A stretch of 64,000 nucleotides of DNA from Gammaproteobacteria bacterium (lineage in GTDB: Bacteria > Pseudomonadota > Gammaproteobacteria > Arenicellales > JAJDZL01), in the NCBI GenBank assembly GCA_022823625.1, contig JAJEHQ010000023.1, positions 88,001 to 152,000 of the forward strand. Reading direction: 5' to 3'. Every line of letters begins with the position of its first letter. Position 1 is the first letter of the stretch. Position numbers and translations under genes: made by a program. Under the pieces are notes generated by a model. The model saw only the letters and a program-made list of their open reading frames with translations. It was not told where the DNA came from and did not search any database. Below, in pieces: positions 17,923 to 26,677 of this stretch.

Positions 17923-18830
17923 GTTCTCGCATTCGACCAATCCCTGGAATCGATCCGGGTCATCCGACTCGGGGTACAGATCTGCCAGTTTTGAAGCCCT
18001 TTCGGGTGGGCATCTATGGACATGCGTCGGACTTGAGCTTTTGCCGCTGGTTGGAAGGTCTGAATCCAAAATCTGTGCTGGCGGTTGCAATGATTCCGTT
18101 AGTTTGGCCTTTTGTGGTGTTTGCACAGGGTGGCTATTCAACGGCTGATGCGTTTGAGGCCTTGTGGCGCTGGTTGCCATTTTTGGTTTCACATGGATTT
18201 GCGTTAAATATTTTGATCAGCTTTTTTACTATGCTGATCGGAACAATTGCCGGCATTCTGGTAGGCTTGGGTCAAGTATCGCCGTTTAGAGCGTTGTCAA
18301 AATTCAGCTGGTTCATTACGCAACTTTTTCGTAATTCTCCTTGGTTAGTCCTGTTGTTTATCGTAATGCTGGCCTTCCCGTTCGAGATTGAATTCGCTGG
18401 TCAGATTTTTCTGATTCCGGACTGGATCAAAGCAGTCTTTGGGTTATCTTTGCCGATCATGGCCAACATTTCAGAAATTGTTCGAGGTGGCATTCAGTCC
18501 GTTCAGACAGGGCAGTGGGAAGCAGCGGAGTCTCTGGCATTTACGCGTCGACAGACTTTGTGGCAAATTATCCTGCCTCAGTGCTTCAAGCGCATGATCC
18601 CACCATGGATGAATTGGTATGCCATTCTTACGATGGCAACCCCGCTTGTATCACTACTTGGTGTCGAAGAGCTGGTAACGCTGTCAAGACAGGCGATGGA
18701 AGCTGAGGATAATCATCCTGAGTTACTGATGCCTTTTTTCGGATTTGCATTGGTGATATTTTTTCTATATTGTTATCCCATTGCCAAATGGACTGTTCGT
18801 CTTGAACAAAAATTTGCAATCAAGACCTAA
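17919..18830 (+). CDS. Amino acid ABC transporter permease (second subunit)
   Basis: 303-residue permease. A roughly 60-residue N-terminal extension rich in Pro and charged residues precedes the first membrane helix. The family segment FRNSPWLVLLFIVMLAFP is the counterpart of FRNTPPLI in the partner, and the EAA loop is WEAAESLAFTRRQTLWQIILPQCF. It follows its partner with a 4-bp overlap and is followed after 21 bp by the ATPase gene. Confidence 0.9.
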   Translation: MSSRIRPIPGIDPGHPTRGTDLPVLKPFRVGIYGHASDLSFCRWLEGLNPKSVLAVAMIPLVWPFVVFAQGGYSTADAFEALWRWLPFLVSHGFALNILISFFTMLIGTIAGILVGLGQVSPFRALSKFSWFITQLFRNSPWLVLLFIVMLAFPFEIEFAGQIFLIPDWIKAVFGLSLPIMANISEIVRGGIQSVQTGQWEAAESLAFTRRQTLWQIILPQCFKRMIPPWMNWYAILTMATPLVSLLGVEELVTLSRQAMEAEDNHPELLMPFFGFALVIFFLYCYPIAKWTVRLEQKFAIKT

Positions 18831-18851
18831 TTCGATACTCGGTGACTCGAT

Positions 18852-19607
18852 ATGAATAGCGAAAACTGGACCCCAGATCAGCCAATCGTTTCGATTCGCG
18901 ACTTGCATAAAGCATTTGGTGATCTCGAAGTTCTCAAAGGTGTGTCGCTAGATGTGATGAAAGGCGAGGTCATCTGCATAATTGGACCGTCAGGGTCAGG
19001 TAAGTCAACGCTGATTCGCTGTATCAACGCCTTGAATCCGATCAACTCGGGGTCTATTCTTGTCGAAGGTCAGGAAGTTCACGATCCGAGTCTGGATAAA
19101 CTGGAACTTCGAAAAAAGGTTGGTATGGTATTCCAACAATACAACCTGTTCCCGCACAAAACTGCACTGCAAAATGTCATGATGGCACCGCTAAAAGTGT
19201 TGAAACGACCAAAGGATGAGGTCGAAAATCACGCCCGGCAGTTGATGGCAAGGGTCAATTTGGAAGGAAAAGAAGACAGTTATCCCGGCGAATTATCTGG
19301 CGGTCAGCAGCAAAGGGTCGCAATAGCCCGTTCACTCGCAATGAATCCGAAAGTCATGCTGTTTGACGAAGTTACCGCTGCACTTGATCCAGAAACAGTG
19401 AAAGAGGTATTGCTGGCAATCAAGGATCTCGCACAAAGCGGGATGACCTGCATACTTGTGACCCATGAAATGGGATTTGCACGAGAGATTGCTGATCATA
19501 TCTATTTCACTGACCGAGGTGTTATTGTTGAACATGGGCCACCTGCAACCTTCTTCACCGAAGCCAAAGACCCTCGAACTCAAGAATTCTTAAGTCAAAT
19601 CCTGTAG
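18852..19607 (+). CDS. Amino acid ABC transporter ATPase (GlnQ/HisP family)
   Basis: 251-residue cytoplasmic ATPase with Walker A GPSGSGKST, Q-loop in MVFQQYNLFPHKT, signature LSGGQQQRVAIARSLA, Walker B VMLFDEVTAALDPE and H-loop VTHEMGFA. The VFQQYNLFPH and DEVTSALDPE-like stretches are characteristic of polar amino acid importers. It closes the four-gene operon that starts at 16242. Confidence 0.93.
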   Translation: MNSENWTPDQPIVSIRDLHKAFGDLEVLKGVSLDVMKGEVICIIGPSGSGKSTLIRCINALNPINSGSILVEGQEVHDPSLDKLELRKKVGMVFQQYNLFPHKTALQNVMMAPLKVLKRPKDEVENHARQLMARVNLEGKEDSYPGELSGGQQQRVAIARSLAMNPKVMLFDEVTAALDPETVKEVLLAIKDLAQSGMTCILVTHEMGFAREIADHIYFTDRGVIVEHGPPATFFTEAKDPRTQEFLSQIL

Positions 19608-19842
19608 CTTGAAGTTTGCCACAATCTGATGGTTTATCGGGTTCTGTTAAATTAGACAGAATCAACAATTGAATGGCTGATCTCCGATTGGTACAACCAC
19701 ATGTTTGCAGATCTGGCACCATTCTGATACCAAAAACCTCCTGGCCGGAAGATTTGCTGTTACAATCCTGAATACAAGGTAGATTAACGAAAATCTGCCT
19801 ATTCGATTTGATCGCGCACCTAGATTTGCGCAGGAGGTTGAT

Positions 19843-20892
19843 ATGAATCGAACAATTCAGTCGTCAGCAACTTTCCTGTTCGCACGGAAAATTCTCATAC
19901 TACTTTTTATCCTCTTTCCTTTCTCTGTCTCTGTAGCGCAGGAGTCAAGTGACAAAGTTGAAGAAACTTTAAACGCTGTAGTCGGTCTTCGTGCCGAAGT
20001 TCCCGATGATGCCAGGACTGCATTTTCTCTGGGTACGATGCGAGAGGGTAATGGAATTGTGATTGATGATGATGGACTGATATTAACTATTGGCTACCTC
20101 ATCATGGAAGCTTCTGACATCCAGGTAACAGACAGACAGGGACAGTTTGTACCTGCCGAGATGGTGGCCTACGATTACAACAGCGGGTTTGGAATGGTGA
20201 GATCCACGGAGCCACTGGGTATCAAAGGCATTCCCCTAGGAGATTCATCTGTTCTTTCACCTGGCGATCCGACACTGATCCTGTCAAATTACGGTCCTGA
20301 ATTTATGCAAGTTGCTCAGGTTGTCGACAGAAGAGAATTTCCGGGCTACTGGGAATATCTGCTGGACCGGGCTATATTTACTGCCCCACCATTTAGTGGA
20401 TTCGGAGGTGCTGCACTGATCAACACTCAGGGTGAGTTGGTTGGAGTTGGCTCGTTGATGGTGCATGATGCAGTAACGGGAGAGCGACCAACTCCAGGCA
20501 ACATGTTTGTTCCGATTAACCTGCTAAAGCCAATATATGATGACCTGTTGCAGTACGGACGCGACACGGCAGATTCAAGACCGTGGCTAGGAGTCTATAC
20601 AGCGGTTGATCGCGGACACTTGTTCATCTATCGAATTGCGCCCGACGGCCCTGCTGAAACGGCAGGCCTCAGGCCCAATGACATCATAGTTGCAGTCAAT
20701 GGCAATTCGGTTTCTGACATGGCCGAATTTTTGCGAGAAGTATGGGCCTCCGGTCCCACGGGTGTCGATGTTCGTATTTCAGTGCTCAGAGCTGGAGGAT
20801 TGACGGAAATTGTAGTGAAGTCTGGAGACCGATATGACTGGCTAAAGATACTGCCGGGTTCAAAGTATTCAGCGATGCTTCAACTGCACTGA
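19843..20892 (+). CDS. Secreted HtrA-like pseudoprotease with PDZ domain
   Basis: 349 residues with a signal peptide (about 1-33), a trypsin-like S1C domain (about 40-245) and one PDZ domain (about 250-340). The fold is recognisable, but all three catalytic positions are replaced when aligned with DegP: the His of TNNHVV is Tyr85 (LTIGYLI), the Asp of TDLA is Gly115 (SGFG), and the Ser of GNSGG is Gly188 (SGFGG). Proteolysis is therefore unlikely; a scaffold or sensor role in the periplasm is more plausible. I believe similar proteins with LTIGYLI and GYWEYLL occur in other proteobacteria, annotated as proteases. It stands alone between two ABC transporter operons. Confidence 0.8.
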   Translation: MNRTIQSSATFLFARKILILLFILFPFSVSVAQESSDKVEETLNAVVGLRAEVPDDARTAFSLGTMREGNGIVIDDDGLILTIGYLIMEASDIQVTDRQGQFVPAEMVAYDYNSGFGMVRSTEPLGIKGIPLGDSSVLSPGDPTLILSNYGPEFMQVAQVVDRREFPGYWEYLLDRAIFTAPPFSGFGGAALINTQGELVGVGSLMVHDAVTGERPTPGNMFVPINLLKPIYDDLLQYGRDTADSRPWLGVYTAVDRGHLFIYRIAPDGPAETAGLRPNDIIVAVNGNSVSDMAEFLREVWASGPTGVDVRISVLRAGGLTEIVVKSGDRYDWLKILPGSKYSAMLQLH

Positions 20893-20944
20893 TGGACTGC
20901 CAATTTTGCACCATACCCTAGGATTTGGTGAAATTGGTATTTTG

Positions 20945-20950
20945 TATAAT
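20945..20950 (+). promoter_or_regulatory. Consensus -10 box upstream of the betaine-type binding protein
   Basis: A perfect TATAAT 45 nt upstream of the start. No good -35 lies at 17 nt, so an activator or a UP-like AT-rich context may be needed. Confidence 0.5.
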
Positions 20951-20994
20951 CCACGTTCTATTCAATAATGATTTTTGTATTTTAGGAGATGCAA

Positions 20995-21963
20995 ATGAGT
21001 AAAAAACCGTTTACAGCTATGATGCTAGCTTTGACTTTTGTCCTGTTTTCAAGCTCAACTATGGCTGCTGACAGCAGCGAACCTATCAAAATTCCAATCA
21101 AGAACTGGTCCAGCCAAATTGTGATGGCTCATGTGATTGGTGGAATGTTTGAAAGCATGGGAAACAATGTCGAGTACGTCCCAGTCGATAACCAGGCGAG
21201 CTTCGAAGCAGTTCGAACTGGCGATCTGACCCTCCTCCACGAAGTCTGGCAGTCGACCATGCAGAATGCCTTCTACAGTGCAATGGAAAAAGGTGGTCTG
21301 ATTGATGCAGGTACTCATGCAGCAGAGACACTTGAGGAAATGGGTGTACCAAACTGGGTGATTGAAAAAGGACTTTGCCCTGGTTTGCCGAGTTGGGAGG
21401 CGTTACAAGATTGTCACGAGAATTTTGCGACTCCAGATTCAGGTGGCAAGGGCCGCTGGCTTGAAGGTCCACAGAGCTGGCACGGAGATGTCATGCCGAA
21501 TCGCGTCAAGGGATTGGGCTTGGATGACAAATGGGTTGTGAAGTTCGCTGGCGCAGCAGATGCGCTGTGGGCAGAACTTAAAGCAGCCGAGAAAGAAGGT
21601 CGCGGAACCATCATTTTCAATTGGACGCCCAATTTTACGGATGCTGCTGGATTTACCTTTATTGAATTTCCACCATACTATGATGGCTGCCGTATTGCCG
21701 ACGGTGGTGACTTATCCACAACAGGTTGTGGTTCACCGACAGGCTGGCTGAAAAAGGCTGCAAACTACAGGTTTCCGCGGTCACATCCCCAGGCTTATAC
21801 GGCATTTACAAAGCTGACCTTCACAACGCCTCAAATCGGTTCAATGGCTGCTTTGGTTGATGTCGATGGCATGACCCACCAGGATGCAGCGGTGAAATGG
21901 CTGGCTGATAACGAAAATGTTTGGAAACCTTGGACGGAGTCAATCCTGGGAGATACCAACTAA
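20995..21963 (+). CDS. Glycine-betaine-type ABC substrate-binding protein (ProX/OpuAC family)
   Basis: 322-residue periplasmic binding protein. The ATG at 20995 is chosen because AGGAG ends 6 nt upstream; an ATG at 20989 touches that site. The signal peptide ends near STMAADSS. The mature protein opens with IKIPIKNWSSQIVMAHVIGG and continues with LLHEVWQS and IIFNWTPNF, typical of OpuAC-type proteins that bind quaternary ammonium compounds through aromatic residues. Several Trp residues are available for such a cage. Paired Cys residues (GLCPGLP and LQDC; YDGC and TTGC) may form disulfides. It heads the operon with the ProV-type ATPase and fused permease. Confidence 0.9.
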   Translation: MSKKPFTAMMLALTFVLFSSSTMAADSSEPIKIPIKNWSSQIVMAHVIGGMFESMGNNVEYVPVDNQASFEAVRTGDLTLLHEVWQSTMQNAFYSAMEKGGLIDAGTHAAETLEEMGVPNWVIEKGLCPGLPSWEALQDCHENFATPDSGGKGRWLEGPQSWHGDVMPNRVKGLGLDDKWVVKFAGAADALWAELKAAEKEGRGTIIFNWTPNFTDAAGFTFIEFPPYYDGCRIADGGDLSTTGCGSPTGWLKKAANYRFPRSHPQAYTAFTKLTFTTPQIGSMAALVDVDGMTHQDAAVKWLADNENVWKPWTESILGDTN

Positions 21964-21990
21964 TCGGATTAACACGATAAATTGATGAAT

Positions 21991-22032
21991 TGAGTAAACA
22001 AATCCCCCTGCAAAGGGGGATTTGTTTACTCA
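21991..22032 (+). terminator. Perfect 18-bp inverted repeat after the betaine-type binding-protein gene
   Basis: TGAGTAAACAAATCCCCC at 21991-22008 and its exact complement at 22015-22032 enclose a 6-nt loop. It begins 28 nt after the stop codon and lies 64 bp before the ATPase gene of the same operon. There is no T-run outside the stem. It could work as an mRNA-stabilising stem or partial terminator that lets the binding protein be made in excess. Confidence 0.85.
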
Positions 22033-22095
22033 CAATGCGAGATTCAACATCTCAAAATCAAGCACCTGAAGAACATCCTGAATTTAATCACTACG

Positions 22096-23142
22096 ATGTC
22101 TTCAAACCCCGTTATCAAATGTGAGTCTGTCTACAAAATTTTTGGCAACAATGCCAAGCAAACTCTCGAACAAGCCAATGGCGTTGTAGACAGCATCGAG
22201 TTTCTTGAAGCCGGTTTAATTGTTGGCGTCAATAATGTTTCTCTGGAGGTGAATCAGGGAGAGTTATTGGTCATCATGGGCCTGTCCGGCTCTGGAAAAT
22301 CAACACTGCTCCGCTGTATTTCAAGACTGACTGATGCAACAGCGGGGAAGATATACGTTGATGGACAGGACTTGCTGGCACTAACTAAAAAGCAACTCAT
22401 CGAATTGCGGAGAGACAAGATGGGCATGGTGTTTCAGAGTTTTGGGTTGCTTCCACACAAGACTGTGCTTGAGAACATCGCCTTTCCTCTTCAGGTCAAG
22501 GGTAGCAGTACCCGTGAAAGTGTTGAAAGGGCTGCGCAGATGGTCCAACTGGTTGGTCTTCAGGGGCGGGAGAACTACTTCCCACGGGAGCTTTCGGGCG
22601 GCCAGCAGCAGCGAGTCGGAATTGCCCGTTCACTCGCAGTGGAACCCGATATTTGGTTTTTGGATGAACCGTTTTCCGCACTGGATCCCCTGATCCGCAA
22701 AGAGATGCAGGATGAATTTCTGCGGCTACAGGGTGTTCTAAGCAAAACCATTCTATTCGTAACACATGATTTTGATGAAGCGCTTCGTTTGGCGGACCGT
22801 ATCGCAATCATGAAGGATGGCGTAGTCGAACAATTGGATACACCGTCCAATATCGTACTTAACCCCGCAACTGAATATGTCCGTAAATTTACAGAGGATG
22901 TGCCTCGCGTAAAAGTACTGACGGTCAGATCAATCATGGATCCTCTAGATGAATCAGAAAGACTGGGTGAATTGCGGGTGTCCGAGGATGCAATTGTTGA
23001 GTCCGTAGCAGAAGACATCCTCAGCGAGGAAAGGCCGGTAGCGGTGGTGGATGCAGAAGACAACATCGTTGGAACCTTGCATGCGTCTCACGTACTTAAA
23101 GTACTGTTTGGAGGTCGATCTGAAGAATCGACACAAAACTGA
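22096..23142 (+). CDS. Betaine/quaternary-amine-type ABC transporter ATPase (ProV family)
   Basis: 348 residues. Walker A GLSGSGKST is at 62-70, the signature LSGGQQQR at 166-173, and Walker B with DEPFSALDP at 190-198, followed by the H-loop VTHDFDEA. The C-terminal 65 residues (from IMDPLDESER) form a CBS-like regulatory tail ending near VVDAEDNIVGTLHASHVL. It is clearly paralogous to the ATPase at 197-1255. It lies six bases before the fused permease gene. Confidence 0.92.
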   Translation: MSSNPVIKCESVYKIFGNNAKQTLEQANGVVDSIEFLEAGLIVGVNNVSLEVNQGELLVIMGLSGSGKSTLLRCISRLTDATAGKIYVDGQDLLALTKKQLIELRRDKMGMVFQSFGLLPHKTVLENIAFPLQVKGSSTRESVERAAQMVQLVGLQGRENYFPRELSGGQQQRVGIARSLAVEPDIWFLDEPFSALDPLIRKEMQDEFLRLQGVLSKTILFVTHDFDEALRLADRIAIMKDGVVEQLDTPSNIVLNPATEYVRKFTEDVPRVKVLTVRSIMDPLDESERLGELRVSEDAIVESVAEDILSEERPVAVVDAEDNIVGTLHASHVLKVLFGGRSEESTQN

Positions 23143-23147
23143 ACCTT

Positions 23148-25208
23148 ATGGATCTTCTTACCAAACATCCAAAAGCCGTTCAGTTTCTCGTCCTGCTGGC
23201 GGTGTTCTTTTTACTCTGTCTGCTCATCAGTCCATCTGACTCCAATTTCCTGTGGCGATTTCCGCCACTTCTCAAACAACTGCCTTTCATCATCAATGAC
23301 TCTGTCAGGTACCTGATGTTTGACTGGATGCCAGTCCAGGTTTACGATCCGATTATTGATGATTTTGAGGAAAAACCACTATTTAGGGAATTTACCCGTT
23401 CAATATCCAGCATATTCCTGCTGGTCATCAATTTCGTGCGCGAGATTTTTCTAGGTGGTGTCAAAACCGTTGTTGCGTTCACAGACTGGGACTTCATCAG
23501 CGAAAATCCGTGGCTGCGTTGGCCAGCACTTCCCTGGACAGTCATCGCTGGTTGGGCAGTCATACTTGGATACAAGCTGCAGGGTAAAGGCTTAGCGATT
23601 CTTGCTGGAATTTGCACCATTTACCTTGCGGTATTTGGGCAGTGGAAACCATCTATGGAGACGCTGTCTTTTGTTCTGATTGCTGCACCAGTTTCGGTGC
23701 TACTTGGATTGATATTTGGAATCTGGGCATTCAAGAGCAGGGTGATTGAGATTGCGCTGAATCCGCTACTGAATGTTGCCCAGACCATGCCGCATTACTC
23801 CTACTTGGTCCCTGTTATTGTCCTGTTCGGTGTGGGTGACCATGCTGCAGCTATTGCGACAATTGTTTTTGCTTCACCACCGATGGTGCGACTAACACTA
23901 TTGGGATTGAAAAAGGTACCCGCAGATATTGTGGATTCAGGTTCGATGAGTGGTTGCAATACTTTTCAGATGATGTTTCGGGTACTGATTCCTACCGCCA
24001 GGCGGGATATTTTGATTGGTGTCAATCAGGTTGTCATGCAGTGTCTGGCGATGACAGTCATTGCTTCATTCATTGGCGCCCAGGGCTTGGGTTCGAATCT
24101 GATGATTGCACTCAATTCACTGCGAGTTGGAACTGGTATTGAGATTGGCTTGTGCATCGTACTAATCGCTGTTCTACTCGATAAGATGTCATTAGCCTGG
24201 GCTAACAAACAGACCGATTATTTCGCTGACCTCACATTTTTCCAACGCAACAGGTTTGCACTGATAGCACTAATTGTGTTTGTAGTGGGTTCGATTCTCG
24301 CTTATATCGGTAGCTTCATTTTTCGGGATAGTCACAACTACCTTTACATTGTCCCGCACAATAAAGGAATTACCACCGCACCGTTTTGGCAATTTACGGT
24401 CGACTGGATCTGGGATACCTTCTTCTACGCACTTAAAGCGTTCAATGAGTTCCTGATTACTAAAATATTGGAACCAATGAAGAGTATGTATCTTGCCATG
24501 CCGGTGGCTGCGACATTTGTTCTGATGATGGGGGCTGGCTACATACTTGCCGGAGTCAGACAGGCATTGATTATTGGTGGATTCCTGCTCTTCATCGCGT
24601 TGTCGGAATATTGGGACAGAGCCCTGATTACTGCATACATTGCGTCATTTGCGGTCGTCGTTTCGGCAGTATTTGGGATAGTTGTCGGGTCGATTTGCGC
24701 TCAGAACAATACCGCCAGCAAATTCATATTGCTGATCTGCGACTTTCTTCAGACTTTTCCTTCGTTTATCTACCTGATTCCAGTCATTATGCTGTTTGGC
24801 ATAACCGATACATCAGTCATAATTGCAACAGTTGTCTATGCATCTGTACCGGCAACCCGATACACGGTAGAAGGGCTTCGAAGCGTACCTCAGGTTATGC
24901 ATGATGCTGGATCCATGCTTGGTGTGTCAAGATGGCAAAGATGGATTTCAATTGAGTTGCCGCTTGCCTTTCCGCACATTATGCTGGGTATCAATCAGAC
25001 TGTAATTTTTGCGCTGTTCATGGTCATTATTGGGGCGTTCATTGGAACAACTGATCTAGGTCAGTTGATCTTGAAAGCTATTTCTGATCCGCAGGGTACT
25101 GGAATTGGATTGACTCTTGGCCTTTGTGTTGCATTTATTGGCCTGGCAGTCGATCAAATTATTCGAACTTGGGCCGACAACAGAAAGAAGGCTTTGGATT
25201 TGGCCTAG
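23148..25208 (+). CDS. Fused double-domain ProW-type ABC permease
   Basis: 686 residues containing two transport domains in one chain. Domain 1 (about 165-350) has the loop DSGSMSGCNTFQMMFRVLIP and GVNQVVMQCLAMTVIASFIG. Domain 2 (about 490-680) has HDAGSMLGVSRWQRWISIEL and GINQTVIFALFMVIIGAFIG. Hydrophobic helices precede each domain. Usual ProW proteins are single-domain and homodimerise, so this chain should supply both halves of the pore. It lacks the DUF2628-like N-terminus of the permeases at 1.3-4.3 kb. The two EAA loops differ, so the ATPase contacts may be asymmetric. Confidence 0.9.
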   Translation: MDLLTKHPKAVQFLVLLAVFFLLCLLISPSDSNFLWRFPPLLKQLPFIINDSVRYLMFDWMPVQVYDPIIDDFEEKPLFREFTRSISSIFLLVINFVREIFLGGVKTVVAFTDWDFISENPWLRWPALPWTVIAGWAVILGYKLQGKGLAILAGICTIYLAVFGQWKPSMETLSFVLIAAPVSVLLGLIFGIWAFKSRVIEIALNPLLNVAQTMPHYSYLVPVIVLFGVGDHAAAIATIVFASPPMVRLTLLGLKKVPADIVDSGSMSGCNTFQMMFRVLIPTARRDILIGVNQVVMQCLAMTVIASFIGAQGLGSNLMIALNSLRVGTGIEIGLCIVLIAVLLDKMSLAWANKQTDYFADLTFFQRNRFALIALIVFVVGSILAYIGSFIFRDSHNYLYIVPHNKGITTAPFWQFTVDWIWDTFFYALKAFNEFLITKILEPMKSMYLAMPVAATFVLMMGAGYILAGVRQALIIGGFLLFIALSEYWDRALITAYIASFAVVVSAVFGIVVGSICAQNNTASKFILLICDFLQTFPSFIYLIPVIMLFGITDTSVIIATVVYASVPATRYTVEGLRSVPQVMHDAGSMLGVSRWQRWISIELPLAFPHIMLGINQTVIFALFMVIIGAFIGTTDLGQLILKAISDPQGTGIGLTLGLCVAFIGLAVDQIIRTWADNRKKALDLA

Positions 25209-25380
25209 TCTGGTCTCACCTCCTATAGAGCAAAATTTGAATATCGTGCATTCCAGCCCCTTCACAGCATACCAACAGATTCCAAGTTTTAATTGGCAAA
25301 GCGTTAAAATTTGCTGGGTTCTGAATGATTAAATTTATGTAAAATCAAAAGTTATTGAGTAATCATTAGGAGTGAATAGA

Positions 25381-26517
25381 ATGAAGAAATTCAATAGAGA
25401 TGACTATATCGAGCAGCTTGCAACAGGCAAGATGTCTCGACGTCAGTTCAATAAGGTTCTTGCCTCTGCCGGAATCACGACCGTGATGCTACCGGTATTT
25501 TCTGGTCCAGTGAATGCCGCAGCATCGGACCACCCCAATGTATTTACGTGGGAAGGTTGGGATGCGAACGAGCACCACGGAGAGTACTTTGAGAAATATG
25601 GTGAATATCCGAATTTCTCCATCTTCGGGGATGAAGAAGAAGCATTCGCCAAAATCAAAGCTGGTGCGCAGTTTGATGTTACCCATCCGTGTTCGTACAA
25701 GGTGGAAATCTGGCGAGATGCGGGCATTATTCAACCCATTGATACCAGCCGTCTAAAGTATTGGGACAGTGTTATTCCCAGCCTGAAAAATATTCCAGGT
25801 ATGATGGCTAACGGTGATAACTATTTCGTCGCAGCAGATTGGGGTTTGACTTCGGTACTGTATCGCCCGGATCTGGTCGATGAAATGTATCAGGAAGATG
25901 AAACCTGGGGCATTCTGTGGGATGAGCGCTACTCAGGACGCCTGTCTATGTCTGACAGCCTGATTGATGGTGTGATGGTTGCAGCCATTTACGGTGGGGC
26001 AGCAGACCCATTTAATATGACAGACGATGAAGTCGAAGTAACCAGGGAACTGCTGAGAAAACAGCTGCCATTGCTGCGTTACTATTGGACCAGTCCAACC
26101 GATTTGGAAAATTCAATGGCGGCGGGTGAACTGGTTGCCACCAGTTCTTGGAACGATGCGTATACAGCACTCAAGGCTGCAGGCGTCAATGTAAAGTACA
26201 TGAATCCAAAAGAAGGTGCAATGACATGGGTTTGTGGATTCTGTCTGATGACGGATGCGGACCCTGCGAAACTCGATAAATCCTATGAAGTCATTGATGC
26301 TTTTCTTGCTCCTGAATCAGGTGCTTTTTCGATTCTTGAAGAAGGATACGGCCATTCAAATATCGATGCGTACAGTCTTGTCGATGAAGCAACGCTCGCC
26401 GACCGCGGTCTTTCACGTGATCCAGAGGCATTGTTGAGCGCTGGCATCTTTCAGGTGCCGATCGGCAATGAAGCTGCTCTGCAGTCCATGTTTGAGGAAG
26501 TTAAAGCCGGCTTGTAA
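25381..26517 (+). CDS. Polyamine-type ABC substrate-binding protein with Tat signal (PotD/PotF family)
   Basis: 378-residue extracytoplasmic binding protein. The ATG at 25381 is preferred because AGGAG lies 8 nt upstream; the GTG at 25372 overlaps that site. The N-terminus has a twin-arginine motif, SRRQFNK, followed by a hydrophobic stretch and an Ala-rich cleavage region, so export is probably by Tat in folded form. The mature part (NVFTWEGWDANEHHGEYFEK; AKIKAGAQFDVTHP) is of the spermidine/putrescine-binding family. Ligands in this family include polyamines and other small cations, and the exact one is open. Confidence 0.88.
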   Translation: MKKFNRDDYIEQLATGKMSRRQFNKVLASAGITTVMLPVFSGPVNAAASDHPNVFTWEGWDANEHHGEYFEKYGEYPNFSIFGDEEEAFAKIKAGAQFDVTHPCSYKVEIWRDAGIIQPIDTSRLKYWDSVIPSLKNIPGMMANGDNYFVAADWGLTSVLYRPDLVDEMYQEDETWGILWDERYSGRLSMSDSLIDGVMVAAIYGGAADPFNMTDDEVEVTRELLRKQLPLLRYYWTSPTDLENSMAAGELVATSSWNDAYTALKAAGVNVKYMNPKEGAMTWVCGFCLMTDADPAKLDKSYEVIDAFLAPESGAFSILEEGYGHSNIDAYSLVDEATLADRGLSRDPEALLSAGIFQVPIGNEAALQSMFEEVKAGL

Positions 26518-26531
26518 AGCCTGTTTGATAC

Positions 26532-26580
26532 TGGACAACAATATTGGGGGTTTGAAAATTTCAAACCCCCGAATTGTCCA
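26532..26580 (+). terminator. Long interrupted hairpin after the polyamine-type binding-protein gene
   Basis: An inner 12-bp perfect stem (GGGGGTTTGAAA at 26546-26557 with TTTCAAACCCCC at 26559-26570, one-base centre) is capped outside by TGGACAA at 26532-26538 and TTGTCCA at 26574-26580. It begins 15 nt after the stop and about 100 bp before the permease genes. It has the same position as the hairpins at 17104 and 21991. Confidence 0.85.
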
Positions 26581-26677
26581 ACTGACGCACTAGATAATAA
26601 AAGTCATACACTGAACTTGAAGTTCAGTGTCAAATCGTTTGCCCATCTCGCTAGATTGACGCTAAAGGCGCGAGTTC

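Noticed and set aside
22575..23066. 163-codon minus-strand frame inside the ProV-type ATPase gene
   Set aside because: It lies entirely within a well-supported gene on the other strand and its composition (Ser/Arg-rich) is that of an antisense shadow.
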